DNA from: Trichomonas tenax | Lineage: Eukaryota; Parabasalia; Trichomonadida; Trichomonadidae | Direction: 5' to 3' | DNA: 32,904 nt | Assembly (NCBI GenBank): GCA_023091735.1 | Contig: JALKBU010000569.1 | Coordinates: forward strand, 1-32,904 | Shown: piece after piece, positions 9,321 through 18,314 of the stretch | How positions within the stretch are numbered: the first letter of the stretch is position 1 | Layout: each line of letters opens with the position of its first letter | Notes under the pieces: generated by a model | What the model was told of the DNA's origin: nothing | The model's input: the letters and a program-made list of their open reading frames with translations, nothing else | Database searches by the model: none | Made by a program: the position numbers and the translations under genes

Positions 9321-10557
9321 TTAGAAAATGATTTTTATATTGGTCGGCCATTTATAAAACTGACTTGAATTTTGAGTTACAGCACATATCGTGCTATCTA
9401 TAGCATCATAACATTCTACAGAAGCTATATTTTCGATATCCATGCTCGATCATGAATATAACGAAAAATTCAAAATTATTTTATTAATTGACCAGTTTAA
9501 AACATCATCCCTTTAACAAGCTTAGTATAGCGGTTAGCATTGAATCAAGCAAGGTTGGCTAATAATTTTTTATTCAACATTTCATTATATGGATTTAGCA
9601 ATTGATTCATATTCTATAATACTTAATTCGATTAGGTATGCATGAATATACTTATAAGAACTTTGAATTTCAATTTGCTTAAAATCAAATGGAATTTGCA
9701 TGTAATATTGTATCTGAAATGGATTCCATCATTGTCGGATGATTCACAAGGATCTAGTTAACAATATCCTTCATTGCTATTACCAATACATTAATATAAT
9801 AAAAACTGCATTTTTAGGCATCAAAGACAACCTCGTTGAAAGTCGCGATTTTTTCTAGAACTAATACTTCTAGACAAGAAGGCGAACTATTCGTAGCGGA
9901 TATTGGAATTATTTTCTGCTCTGCGTCTGTTTCAATTATCAAACACATAGTATACCCTCTACGTCACTTAGATAATTTTAATATTACTTTCAAAATATGT
10001 GTTTTTAGCAAATTATATTGTTGAACAATTTCTTATGTCATTGGTCGATATATTTATGTACCGTTTGATAGCAATTATAGATGTAAATCGAATGAAATAT
10101 TTACACTGGAAAAAAGCACCTCTCAAAATTTTCAAAATTGCAATATTTGAACATAAAGTACCATTATTGGAGGAAATTGTTTAAAGGTTTTCTCTGTGGA
10201 TGACACTTATTAATTTTGTCGCATGAATGCTTAATAATTCCGTATATATTTGGCACAAGAAGAATATTCTTGAATTTAGAACGGAATTAAGACACTTGAT
10301 AAGATTGCATCACAAACATAATGCAACAATACGTTGATATTTGATATTTAAGTTCATAATTATATACATTGAATTCGATTTCTAAATACAATATAAACGC
10401 ACCTTTTATTTATTGCAATATTTCATACCAAGAAATAATATACTTTGCAATTGCAATTTAGGAATTATGATAAATCAATGAATAATCAATAAAAACTGAA
10501 AACGAATTAGAAAATAAGAAAATTTTAAGATGACAATATATGTAAAACAATTTTTTT
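9321..10557. other. spacer, possibly holding very decayed coding remnants
   Basis: Apart from the thioredoxin promoter at its left end, no gene can be supported. At 9836-10184 two overlapping plus-strand frames of about 62 codons each, without proper ATG starts, look less random than the surroundings and could be frame-shifted remains of one gene, but I recognise no family. The rest is AT-rich with no structure noticed. Confidence 0.4.
9326..9331 (-). promoter_or_regulatory. Initiator of first thioredoxin gene
   Basis: TCATTT on the minus strand matches the trichomonad Inr core exactly; its A lies 9 bases before the ATG at 9320. A GGCCGA sequence on the same strand (9344-9349) lies just upstream; the same six bases begin the two 12-bp repeats before the other thioredoxin gene. 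Confidence 0.7.
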
Positions 10558-12066
10558 TCATATGGTTGTCAAAAAATAGCATCTTCCAAAAGGCTTGTTT
10601 TCAGTTCGTTTGTTGATCTTTCCGCAATGGTCGAGAATGAAGTAGACAATCATCACTATTACTAAGACAATCGCAGAAATCATGAAAATAATCCATCCGT
10701 CAGCACTGAAACAGAATATGAAAATAGACAAAATGTGAATGATTGTTGAAAAGATCTGAAAATAAGGGAACAAGAAGGCCTTGTAAACCAAATCCTTGTC
10801 AGCATTATATCCTCTCTTTATCAGCTTTATCCTGAACATTGTGTGCGACAAAATAATTCCTGTCCACATCAGAGTGCTCGACAATCCCATGATACCAAGC
10901 AATGAAATATAAAAACGCGTGCCATCATTCCCCAAGACTTTCAGTGAGTTGGCAGGATATCTATGAAGTCGTTTTGGAGCGAGTCCTTCTACACTCAGAC
11001 CGTATATACACCTAACAGTGCTATATAGACCTGAATTGGCACACGAAAATGCAGGAATTAAAGTGCCTGACTTGATCAGATGTCCTGCCCACTTCAAGTT
11101 ATATTGTGTTAAAGCAAACTCGAAAATACTTTGAGTTAATGTTGCATATTCATTTGGTACAATCAATATTAGCATTAATATTGGGAAAACATACAGCAGC
11201 ATGACCCTTGTCGCCATTCTTCGGCAGCATTCTGGAATGTTTTTCTCCGGATTTTCTGTTTCAGCAGCAGTAAGTCCAACAATCTCAGATCCTTCGTAAT
11301 TCGATAAAATGTAAATCATGTAGCGTATGATTATCAGATATCCATTGGGAAATAGTCTTTCTGCTAATGTTCCATCACCTCTTGCGATGATTTTGTCGCC
11401 AATGAATCCAACTTTGTCAGGAGTAAAAGGATGAACGTCTTTTCCAATAACACCAATCCAAATAAAGAATGCGATGAAAAAAACGAAAACTTAAGAGTTC
11501 CAAACAGCATCACTCCATGCTTTGTTTTTGGATGGGAATTTGTAGTAATTATTCACGAACCTAGCGAAAACTAAGCATTCTGAAGGAACGTATGTGACCC
11601 AGTTGAGCCAGAAAGTCCATCTAATGCCACACGATAAAATATTTCCTAAAAACTCTTTGTTATAAGCGACAAGTGATCCGTGGCGTGGCATGTTGGCCAT
11701 AAGTTTGACAACTGACTGTATTACGCCAAAAATCGAGATTCCTGCAACAAAATATGCAATTAAAACTCCTAGACCACCCATATCATGAAAAGTAAGTCCG
11801 AGACCAAGGAAGTAACTCGATCCGATGATTCCTCCTAAAGAAATAAGCGTTACATGCCAAGTTTGAATTCCTTTTGCTAAAGAACTCGGTCTGTCACTCG
11901 AGGTAACATCAGTGTTCGATAAATTGTTCAGATCTATTGAGATTTTTGGTTGTTTGCCGCTGGTCGAATTTAAGTTTAAATTATTTTCACTATTACTGTG
12001 TGAATTTTGCTGTGTATTGGCATCAATGGCGTCAAAATCGTTCGTGAGACTCGTTGTCAATGACAT
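10558..12066 (-). pseudogene. amino-acid permease (APC family, yeast-type), nonsense-broken
   Basis: Read from the ATG at 12066, a Ser/Asn-rich cytosolic tail (about 68 residues) leads into a membrane transporter of the amino acid-polyamine-organocation family. IQTWHVTLISLGGIIGSSYFLG is the classical first helix with the substrate-binding GxIG. The frame is cut by TAA at 11491-11493, right before the fifth helix (VFVFFIAFFIWIG), and then continues open in the same frame to 10558. The later part holds another hallmark, NYEGSEIVGLTAAETENPEKNIP, as well as the CANSGLYSTVRCIYGL segment. After GTRFYISLL the text jumps to GIMGLSSTLMWTGIILSH, so about 30 residues usually found between these family landmarks seem to be missing, removing most of one helix. 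A stop plus an internal deletion indicate a dead gene. The reading could be rescued only if the stop is a sequencing error, and the deletion would still stand. Confidence 0.85.
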
Positions 12067-12245
12067 TTTTAACGCCTTTAAACTTAAAAATTCATGAAGA
12101 TTTTTTTATAAAAATCATTTCAATGCTTTTTGACTGTCAAATGACATTGTGACATTTTGAGAGTAACTTTTTTGACATTGTAAACTCAAGTTACCACATT
12201 TGTTTTCCTATTTGTTTATTGAAAATAGGGTTGCGCCACTGAGAA

Positions 12246-12253
12246 ACTAATTT
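12246..12253. repeat. target-site duplication, left
   Basis: ACTAATTT directly abuts the left inverted repeat and is repeated exactly at 12540-12547 on the right side. Confidence 0.85.
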
Positions 12254-12539
12254 AGAGGTGTGGTAACGACGATAAAAAAAACAATAATTTTTCTTCGGCC
12301 ATATTGCATGAGCCGTGAAAGCTTACACATGATGGTCCTGTAGATATGCACGCCATTGCAATATAAAGAAGCTTGATATCTAGTCATCCTCAAGCAAAAC
12401 AAGCAGATTGTCTTAAAAAGATTCAAAAGATGATCTCGAAATCAAAAAATATTCAGAACATATAATGTATGTATATAAGTCATTTCTTATGCAAAGTTTC
12501 AAGCATTTTTAAAGAATTTAGTCCTGTTACCACACCTCT
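12254..12539. mobile_element. 286-bp non-autonomous DNA transposon (MITE), hAT-like
   Basis: The ends are exact 14-bp inverted repeats: AGAGGTGTGGTAAC at 12254-12267 and its reverse complement at 12526-12539. They are flanked on both sides by the same 8 bases, ACTAATTT (12246-12253 and 12540-12547), in direct orientation, as left by target-site duplication on insertion. An 8-bp duplication and termini of the form (T/C)A-N-N-G fit the hAT superfamily. The interior has no open frame long enough for a transposase, so it must have been moved by one made elsewhere. Intact ends and duplication suggest a fairly young insertion. It lies about 190 bases upstream of the dead permease's start codon. Confidence 0.88.
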
Positions 12540-12547
12540 ACTAATTT
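12540..12547. repeat. target-site duplication, right
   Basis: ACTAATTT directly follows the right inverted repeat; it is the partner of 12246-12253. Confidence 0.85.
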
Positions 12548-12850
12548 CCATTATCATTTAAAGATTTTGGTAAATGTCAGTTTTTACGATATGAAAAGTG
12601 TGCAATCCTAAAAGCCACTATTAAATTGGATAAGCTTAAGCTATGGAATATGATTATATTTCTATGGCATTTTATTCTTACTGATCTAATTTAGTAATTA
12701 GATGTTGCTAAAATGTTATAACAACGCTCAAATGAACTTTGCATTATTGCAAATATTCACAAATCAAATGTGCTTATTTAGTCTCGTGACTGCATCTAGG
12801 AACTCTCAAAATAAAGAAAAATTGAACAAGATCATAGTTTCGTGACTGCA

Positions 12851-13756
12851 TTACCCGTTCCATGTTGCATCAGGTGTCGTCATTGGCGTTTGATCAAAAT
12901 AATTTGTAATTTTCCATTAGAATCAAATGGATTTCTGTCTGCAGTGGAGTTATTTTTGGGGTGATTGATGGCGTTTCTAAAGGTATATCTTGAGGAGTTG
13001 TGAATAGAGTTGGATTTGATGTTGGATGAAGTGTTATTGGAGGAATTGTAATGCCATTGAGACTAAGTTTATTGAATTCTTCTTCTGTTGTTGTATTCTG
13101 CGTGCTTCTAAGTTGATAATATACATTTGTATCAACGTTTTGATTTAAAAAGCTGTATGAGAGGATAAGAGGCATGTAGTCACCAACAACTTATGTTATT
13201 GCTTGCATCTGTTTCTGTGTGCTACCTGTAATGTTGTCTTTCTAGGTTAAAATGAAATTTGAAGGATATTTGTTTTCGATTAAACCTTTGATATTCTTGT
13301 TAACGTGATAAACACAGAAGGAGTTCTTGTTCAGTACATTGTTTTCAGCCATAAACGTTTTCAAATCAAAATTCAATTTATTAGTAACAAAAACGCCATT
13401 CTTACAATCTCTTGGTGTACTTCCACATCTGATAGATATTTTCCGTGATCTTACAGTTCTTATTGCAATTGTTAATGGATAATAAGAATGAATTAACGTT
13501 TTCTTTTGATTTTCTGTTGCAACAGTCCATAAAGGATCATTCCAATCTCCTGTGTAATTGTATCTTTTTGTGTACTTAATTACATCACCTTCCTCAAGAT
13601 CGAAAAAAGAACAAAATACATTGATGAATAGCGAACTTGATAAGAGTAAACGATTGATTCTTCTTCAGGCGATGCGTTAACTTCAACGATGTTCTGTTGA
13701 AATTTTGCTTGAATTTGTGTAACACTCATAGCAGAGACGATAAACAAAGCAATCAT
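12851..13756 (-). pseudogene. decayed secreted protein, unknown family, Thr/Pro-rich end
   Basis: The ATG at 13756 opens a likely signal peptide (MIALFIVSAMSVTQIQA) and a short mature start (KFQQNIVEVNASPEEES). At an A6/T6 tract (13603-13608) the frame shifts by one base. The next frame is open for about 130 codons without an ATG (FFDLEEGDVIKYTKRYNYTGDW ..., with several Cys), then shows TAG at 13242-13244 and TAA at 13191-13193. It resumes as a Thr/Pro-rich stretch (PTLFTTPQDIPLETPSITP), with one or two more shifts near 12930 and 12895 before it ends around 12851 (TTPDATWNG, stop). The layout of signal peptide, folded part and TP-rich stalk suggests a former cell-surface or secreted protein. 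I do not recognise the family. The ORF extends upstream of 13756 to 13972, but that part is AT-rich and unlikely to be translated. Confidence 0.7.
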
Positions 13757-13972
13757 TTTTTGTGAGAAATTGAAAGGAATTTTATATTGGTTTTCATTGA
13801 TAGAGGATTTTAATATTATAAAAATTGTTAAACTATAATTTTGAATGATTTTGAAAGAATTCAAATTAATTCTTCTATATTTTGATTCAGTATCAGATGG
13901 CTCGTAGAAATTTATTAATTTTTTACAAAAATGATTTTTGAATGCAATCTTTGAATACTTTAAATTTTTCAA

Positions 13973-15327
13973 TTCAAAATACCTATAAATATATAGATAA
14001 TCTAAAAATTCAATAAAATCGAATGATCAAGATTTGAGGTTTTTTGAATAATTTTCACAATTTTTGTATTCGAAATTATCGACAAACAATTATGCTTTCA
14101 ATTTTATTAGTTAAGGAAATTTTTAATATGCTTCCATAGATATATTTTATTATATTAAAATATTTTCGAAAAAAAAATCGATTTTTACCCGGAATTTATC
14201 GGCAAAATGAACTTTATTTTGTAATAAATATATTTAAAAGGCATAACTGAGTATTGTTATAATCGAATAATTCCGATATATGTTTTTTGAATTAGGGTTA
14301 TCAGGATTTTAGCAATGAAACCATCATTGCACTTGAATGTATATACTGAAAAACCTAAAAAGAGTTAAAAATTATAAAATATAAATGATTCAAATTTTAA
14401 TTGACTGCGATTATATTATCATATAAATTGACTTTGGGAAACACTTGAGTCAGGTATTATATTTCTAAAAGGAAAACACTATATTTAAATGATTGATTCT
14501 GCAAATTAATTCAATTTTCTCATTTTAAACCTTTCAAGGATCCCACTATTTCAGATGTCGAAACATAACTTTATGGTCAACTGTTCAATGAGAATACAAG
14601 TTATATAAAAATTTGTATTTCAAAACACATTTGTCATGCGTTCTAAATGTGCTTACATCTCGCATTTAAATCAAAGTAACTGTGTGGAAGTACTCAGAGA
14701 ACTATAAACAAAAATTAATAATTCTGCACAAATTCGATATGAAAATAAAATACATAGTGATTAAATTAAAATACACAATATGCTTATGATTATCTATCAT
14801 TACAAGCGCCTCAAAATCTAAAGTATTTAAATTTTGAACAAAACTAATTGTTTAGAACAGTCTCTCTATGTAAATGACTTTATATTCATTTGCTTATTAA
14901 AATCCATAAGTAGAAATGATAAAAGTTTGTTTTTTAAAAAATTTCAACATATCCATGCAAAAATCAATGATTTTGCAAACGATCATTCGGAACATCATTA
15001 CAAAAGTGATAAAATGTATGCTTTAACTGCGTTTTTTGTTCAATATTGATTCAATAAGTGTGAAATTGAAGAAAAGTTATGAAAAAGCCCAAAAAATTAA
15101 CAAAACTTTGTTGATATGCATAACTCAAGATGGAATTCATATATTCCGTTCGAAGTGAAGTTGAAGCAAAATTAAACTGCGATCAAAATTTTCCAACCTA
15201 AAAATGTTGAATTTTAGATTTTCGATTTTAAGCGAAATTTTGGTATTTCTTAACGAGCAGAACAATAACTTTGACTTTTGACGACTTTTTACTCGGAATT
15301 AAATTTAATAAATTTGATTTATGTGGC
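13973..15327. other. long AT-rich spacer
   Basis: About 1.35 kb with no gene that I can support. The one longer plus-strand frame (14834-15049) starts with TTG, has AT-driven composition and resembles nothing known to me. Confidence 0.55.
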
Positions 15328-15834
15328 TTAAAACGCTTCAAATGACTCAAAATAGGTGTCTGGATCATCTGACAATGACTCGTGGTTTTGGAGATTTTGA
15401 TTTGTTTCATCTCCATTTTTCATTTCTTGCACATCATTTGGTTGTGCAAATTCACTTGATTCACTGAAATCGAATCTTTCTGGAATATATTTTGGCTTCT
15501 CTGAACCTTTGTGACGCATAATCAGTTTGAATCTCGCTTTAACTGATACATCACTTCTTCCTTTTAAGTGCGAAGCAATCTTAACCCACTGGGATCCATA
15601 AACATCATATTGTTGAAGGATTATTTGGTCCTCTTCTTTAGTGTATGGGCCTCTGTTGATTGATGGAGACAGAAATTTTTCCCATCGATCTTTGCACTGT
15701 CTCGCGTTCCTTCCGGGCATCAATTTCGATACATTCTGCCAGTCACTGGTACCTACTTTCTGCACAGCGTTGATTAAGTTCCTGTCTTCGGTGTATGTGA
15801 AGTGAATTTTGTTGTGAATGTTACATGAATTCAT
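15328..15834 (-). CDS. R2R3 Myb-like DNA-binding protein
   Basis: A 168-residue protein with two Myb repeats. R2 is about residues 11-58 (FTYTEDRNLINAVQKVGTSDW, VSKLMPGRNARQCKDRWEKFL) and R3 about 59-111 (GPYTKEEDQIILQQYDVYGSQW, IASHLKGRSDVSVKARFKLI). An acidic, Gln/Asn/Ser-rich tail, which could activate transcription, follows. Spaced aromatic residues and the recognition-helix residues GRNARQCKDRW and GRSDVSVKARF are in place. Related trichomonad Myb proteins bind short promoter elements such as those of the adhesin gene ap65-1. The open frame extends to 15897 but has no ATG there; the ATG at 15834 is chosen because a near-perfect Initiator ends 3 bases before it. The broken copy at 5935-6636 is a paralogue. 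Confidence 0.92.
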   Translation of the reverse strand: MNSCNIHNKIHFTYTEDRNLINAVQKVGTSDWQNVSKLMPGRNARQCKDRWEKFLSPSINRGPYTKEEDQIILQQYDVYGSQWVKIASHLKGRSDVSVKARFKLIMRHKGSEKPKYIPERFDFSESSEFAQPNDVQEMKNGDETNQNLQNHESLSDDPDTYFESFEAF

Positions 15835-15837
15835 CAA

Positions 15838-15850
15838 AAATGAAAAGTGA
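15838..15850 (-). promoter_or_regulatory. Initiator of the Myb gene
   Basis: TCACTTTTCATTT on the minus strand matches the extended trichomonad Initiator TCAYTWYTCATTA at 12 of 13 positions. The candidate +1 A is 14 bases before the ATG at 15834, which decides that start. Confidence 0.8.
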
Positions 15851-16443
15851 CTGATTTTTCCCCATAATTTGACCAAATATAATATCTCTTCATTCAAAAC
15901 ATAATACAGCTATTCCTTATATTCAATGATTCTTTATTCATAAATAAAATTATATTCTTACTGATCTTAATTCGTTTTTTATTCGTGATCGAATTGTTTT
16001 TGGAGAAATGATCGTATTCTTGGAAATATAATTAAACAATGATATATAATCGAGAAAAATAATAAAATATATTGTTTTTGATGAAATGATTGTAATTTTA
16101 ATCACTCGGAAAAATCATTTATAAAAAGGAATAATCATTCATTATTTTTCATGCACAACAAAGTTAGTTTGTTTCTTCAGACTGTGCTGCAATGATGGCT
16201 TCACTTGATAATTTCCATTATTTCTAAATAATCAACTAACATCAATAGTGATGATTTTCCGAAAATTTGTAAACTTGATTCTGGGGAACTCAATAAGACA
16301 AATTGCAAACTTTTAATTTCTTCCTATATGGAATATTTGAAGTACATATTATATTACTTCTGGTCTCTCTTCATAATATTTACAACTATTGTTCTTCTAA
16401 TATATATCATTTGTCATAAAAGTGCCATTTTTTATGATGAAAA
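15851..16443. other. AT-rich spacer between divergent Myb and BspA-like loci
   Basis: No gene seen. A sequence ACTAACATCAATAG near 16236 superficially recalls the trichomonad intron end but lacks the conserved ACACAG and any matching 5' site, so it is not called. Confidence 0.55.
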
Positions 16444-17518
16444 ATGAATGATATTAAGGTCAATCATTGACTGATTGGATTACAAGTTTTGATGATGCAA
16501 CAGGAAAAGTCCTTTCTTTCGATACAACTCGCAAAGGGATCTTAAATTTAACACAAAGGTATAATAATATTTTAATTCGAATAATTGGAAATTCTGCATG
16601 TCGTGGTGGTAATGTAGATGTTATTGACCATTTCCAAACAAAAATAGAAAAGATTGTTTCAAAAGCATTTATTTATTGCTCAAATCTTTTTTCATTAATT
16701 CTTCCAAACTCAGTTTACACTCTTGCTGACTCAATTATTACTGGAACGAAAGTATGGAAGATGCATATTACTCCAAATGTAACAAAATTCACAGGATATG
16801 CTTTTAATCAAGCAAGTTATTTAATATCTATTATAGTTGATCCTTTAAATCCTAATTTTGTTTCTGATAACACTTATGTCTATACAAAAGACTATACGCA
16901 GTTAGTAACAATTGCTATGAATATTCAAGACCAAGATATAAGATATAAAGATAGATTGCTGCCATTAGGTTCATATGTTTTCGCTGGAAAGAACATTCGT
17001 GAATTCCACGGAACAAGAAATTTGTTGTATATTCCAACGCAATGTTTGCATGCAACAAGTGCCATGGTAGTTTTTAATTTATCGATCTGCAATATCACCA
17101 TTCTTCCTTCATCAGTATTTTTTCATCAGGCGTTAAAAAACTTCTGCTTCCAGAATTTTTAACGACAATCCAAGATTCGGCGATTTATCAATGCACAAAA
17201 CTTGTTGGACTTGTTATTCCTTATTCTGTTGTTAGTATTGCTGCTAATGCATTTAGAACATGTCCCAATTTAGAAGCAATTTCATACATCAGGAAAACAA
17301 ATTTCAGTTCTTTAAATTTGTTTAGTGAGTGTCCAAAAGTGACTACAATTCGTGTTACTTATGCATATCCATCGAAGTTATTTGCAACATATCGTGTAGT
17401 ATTTGATGCTCTTGATTTTACTGCTTTTTATCCACCAAAATGCAAAACAGGTTCTAATATTATTCTTATCAATAGATTTATAAGACTTGGTTATATTTTT
17501 GTTTTTATAGTAATGTAA
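16444..17518 (+). pseudogene. BspA-like leucine-rich repeat protein, frameshifted
   Basis: The plus strand carries typical BspA-type repeats (VSKAFIYCSNLFSLILPNSV, then LVGLVIPYSVVSIAANAFRTC with PNLEAI). The only ATG that fits the start (16444, MNDIKVNH) is closed by TGA after eight codons; the repeat frame opens only at 16458 and lacks an ATG, so one base seems lost near 16465. A second shift falls in the T6 tract at 17118-17123: before it the frame reads ILPSSVF, after a one-base shift it reads SSGVKKLLLPEFLTTIQDSA and stays open to the TAA at 17516-17518. Two indels make this a pseudogene. Intact relatives are surface or secreted proteins implicated in adhesion and are among the largest families of T. 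vaginalis. The copy is close in style to the intact gene at 19800-21848 but not the same. Confidence 0.85.
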
Positions 17519-17524
17519 TTTTTT

Positions 17525-18268
17525 ACAACAACAAAAAAGATTAGAAAATCAATGCTAAAACCATTGATACACCGTGAAATTTTCTCTGACTTTTACGAGC
17601 CATAGCATCAGATTGTTTGATCTCACATTGGTGAAATAGCGTTTGATTAATTCCTCTTGAAAATAAAAGTTCTTTAAAAGCTTTTGAATCCTTGCCCGAA
17701 ATAATTTCGCATACTTTATTGCAATTGATGAATACAGAATTTATACCAATTGGAAATGAGATTGCAGATTATGATATGCAATTTGCAAAAGCAAATTCTT
17801 TGATTGAAATCACTCCTTATATAATTGCAAAATTAATGAATTCAAAGTCATTTGGCAATGAAATTTCTGTCAATTGGAAATGAAAGACATTGTAATGTTT
17901 ACATAATTCATCAATGTTATTTTGTCGCGAACTATCGAGAGATCGATAACGCTGATGATCGAAATCGGCGGATTTTGATACTTTGAGTTTTGCCAATGAA
18001 TGTTTTCTGGTATCTCTAATTCGATCAAATTGGTGCAGTCTGAAAATGCTCCTCTTCCAATAGATGTAACATTGCCCTGAAGAATGAGTTTCGCAAGATA
18101 AATTCAATTTGTAAAAAAACAAAAGAATCCGATCAGAGAAAGAGATCTTCAAACAGCTATATCGCAATATGTTAGTTTTATGCAATCGCGGAAGGCTTTT
18201 TCGTGTATTTCTTGAAGCATATAGTAATTGTCGAAGTGGACTTTAATTTCTTCATTCCCAAATCTTCA
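17525..18268 (-). pseudogene. BspA-like leucine-rich repeat protein, heavily decayed
   Basis: Minus-strand translation gives scattered BspA repeats in more than one frame. EEIKVHFDNYYMLQEIHEKAF is followed by RDCIKLTYCDI and then a stop; LILQGNVTSIGRGAFSDC with TNLIELEIPENI comes near 17985-18090; LTEISLPNDFEF is at about 17840-17875; ISIKEFAFANCIS, a stop, and FPIGINSVF are at 17725-17812. The text then runs into SKAFKELLFSRGIN and ends with TAA near 17545. At least three in-frame stops and two or more shifts are present. It meets the plus-strand BspA pseudogene tail to tail, and its former start abuts the promoter of the LysM-TLDc gene. Small AT-driven ORFs on either strand here are shadows of this remnant. 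Confidence 0.75.
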
Positions 18269-18314
18269 TCAATAAAAAATATGAGAATCGTTTTTGATAA
18301 AAATTAAAAAAATA

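Larger units (their letters stand above)
12067..12893. other. spacer holding a small transposon
   Basis: Contains the transposon at 12254-12539 with its flanking duplications. Between it and the permease start (about 12130-12190) TGACATT or its close variants occur several times. Right of the transposon the sequence is plain AT-rich up to the tail of the decayed secreted-protein gene, whose last recognisable codons reach about 12851. Confidence 0.6.

Noticed and set aside
6205..11493. Reassigned TAA codon explaining the in-frame stops in Myb and permease
   Set aside because: Thioredoxin, S29, USP7-like, E2 and Ecm29-like genes all end properly at TAA, and both broken genes also show missing residues.
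14834..15049. 71-codon plus-strand ORF in the long spacer
   Set aside because: It starts with TTG, is driven by AT composition and has no recognisable content.
16230..16250. Possible spliceosomal intron end (ACTAACATCAATAG)
   Set aside because: The conserved trichomonad 3' motif ACTAACACACAG is not met and no GTATGT-like 5' site pairs with it inside a gene.
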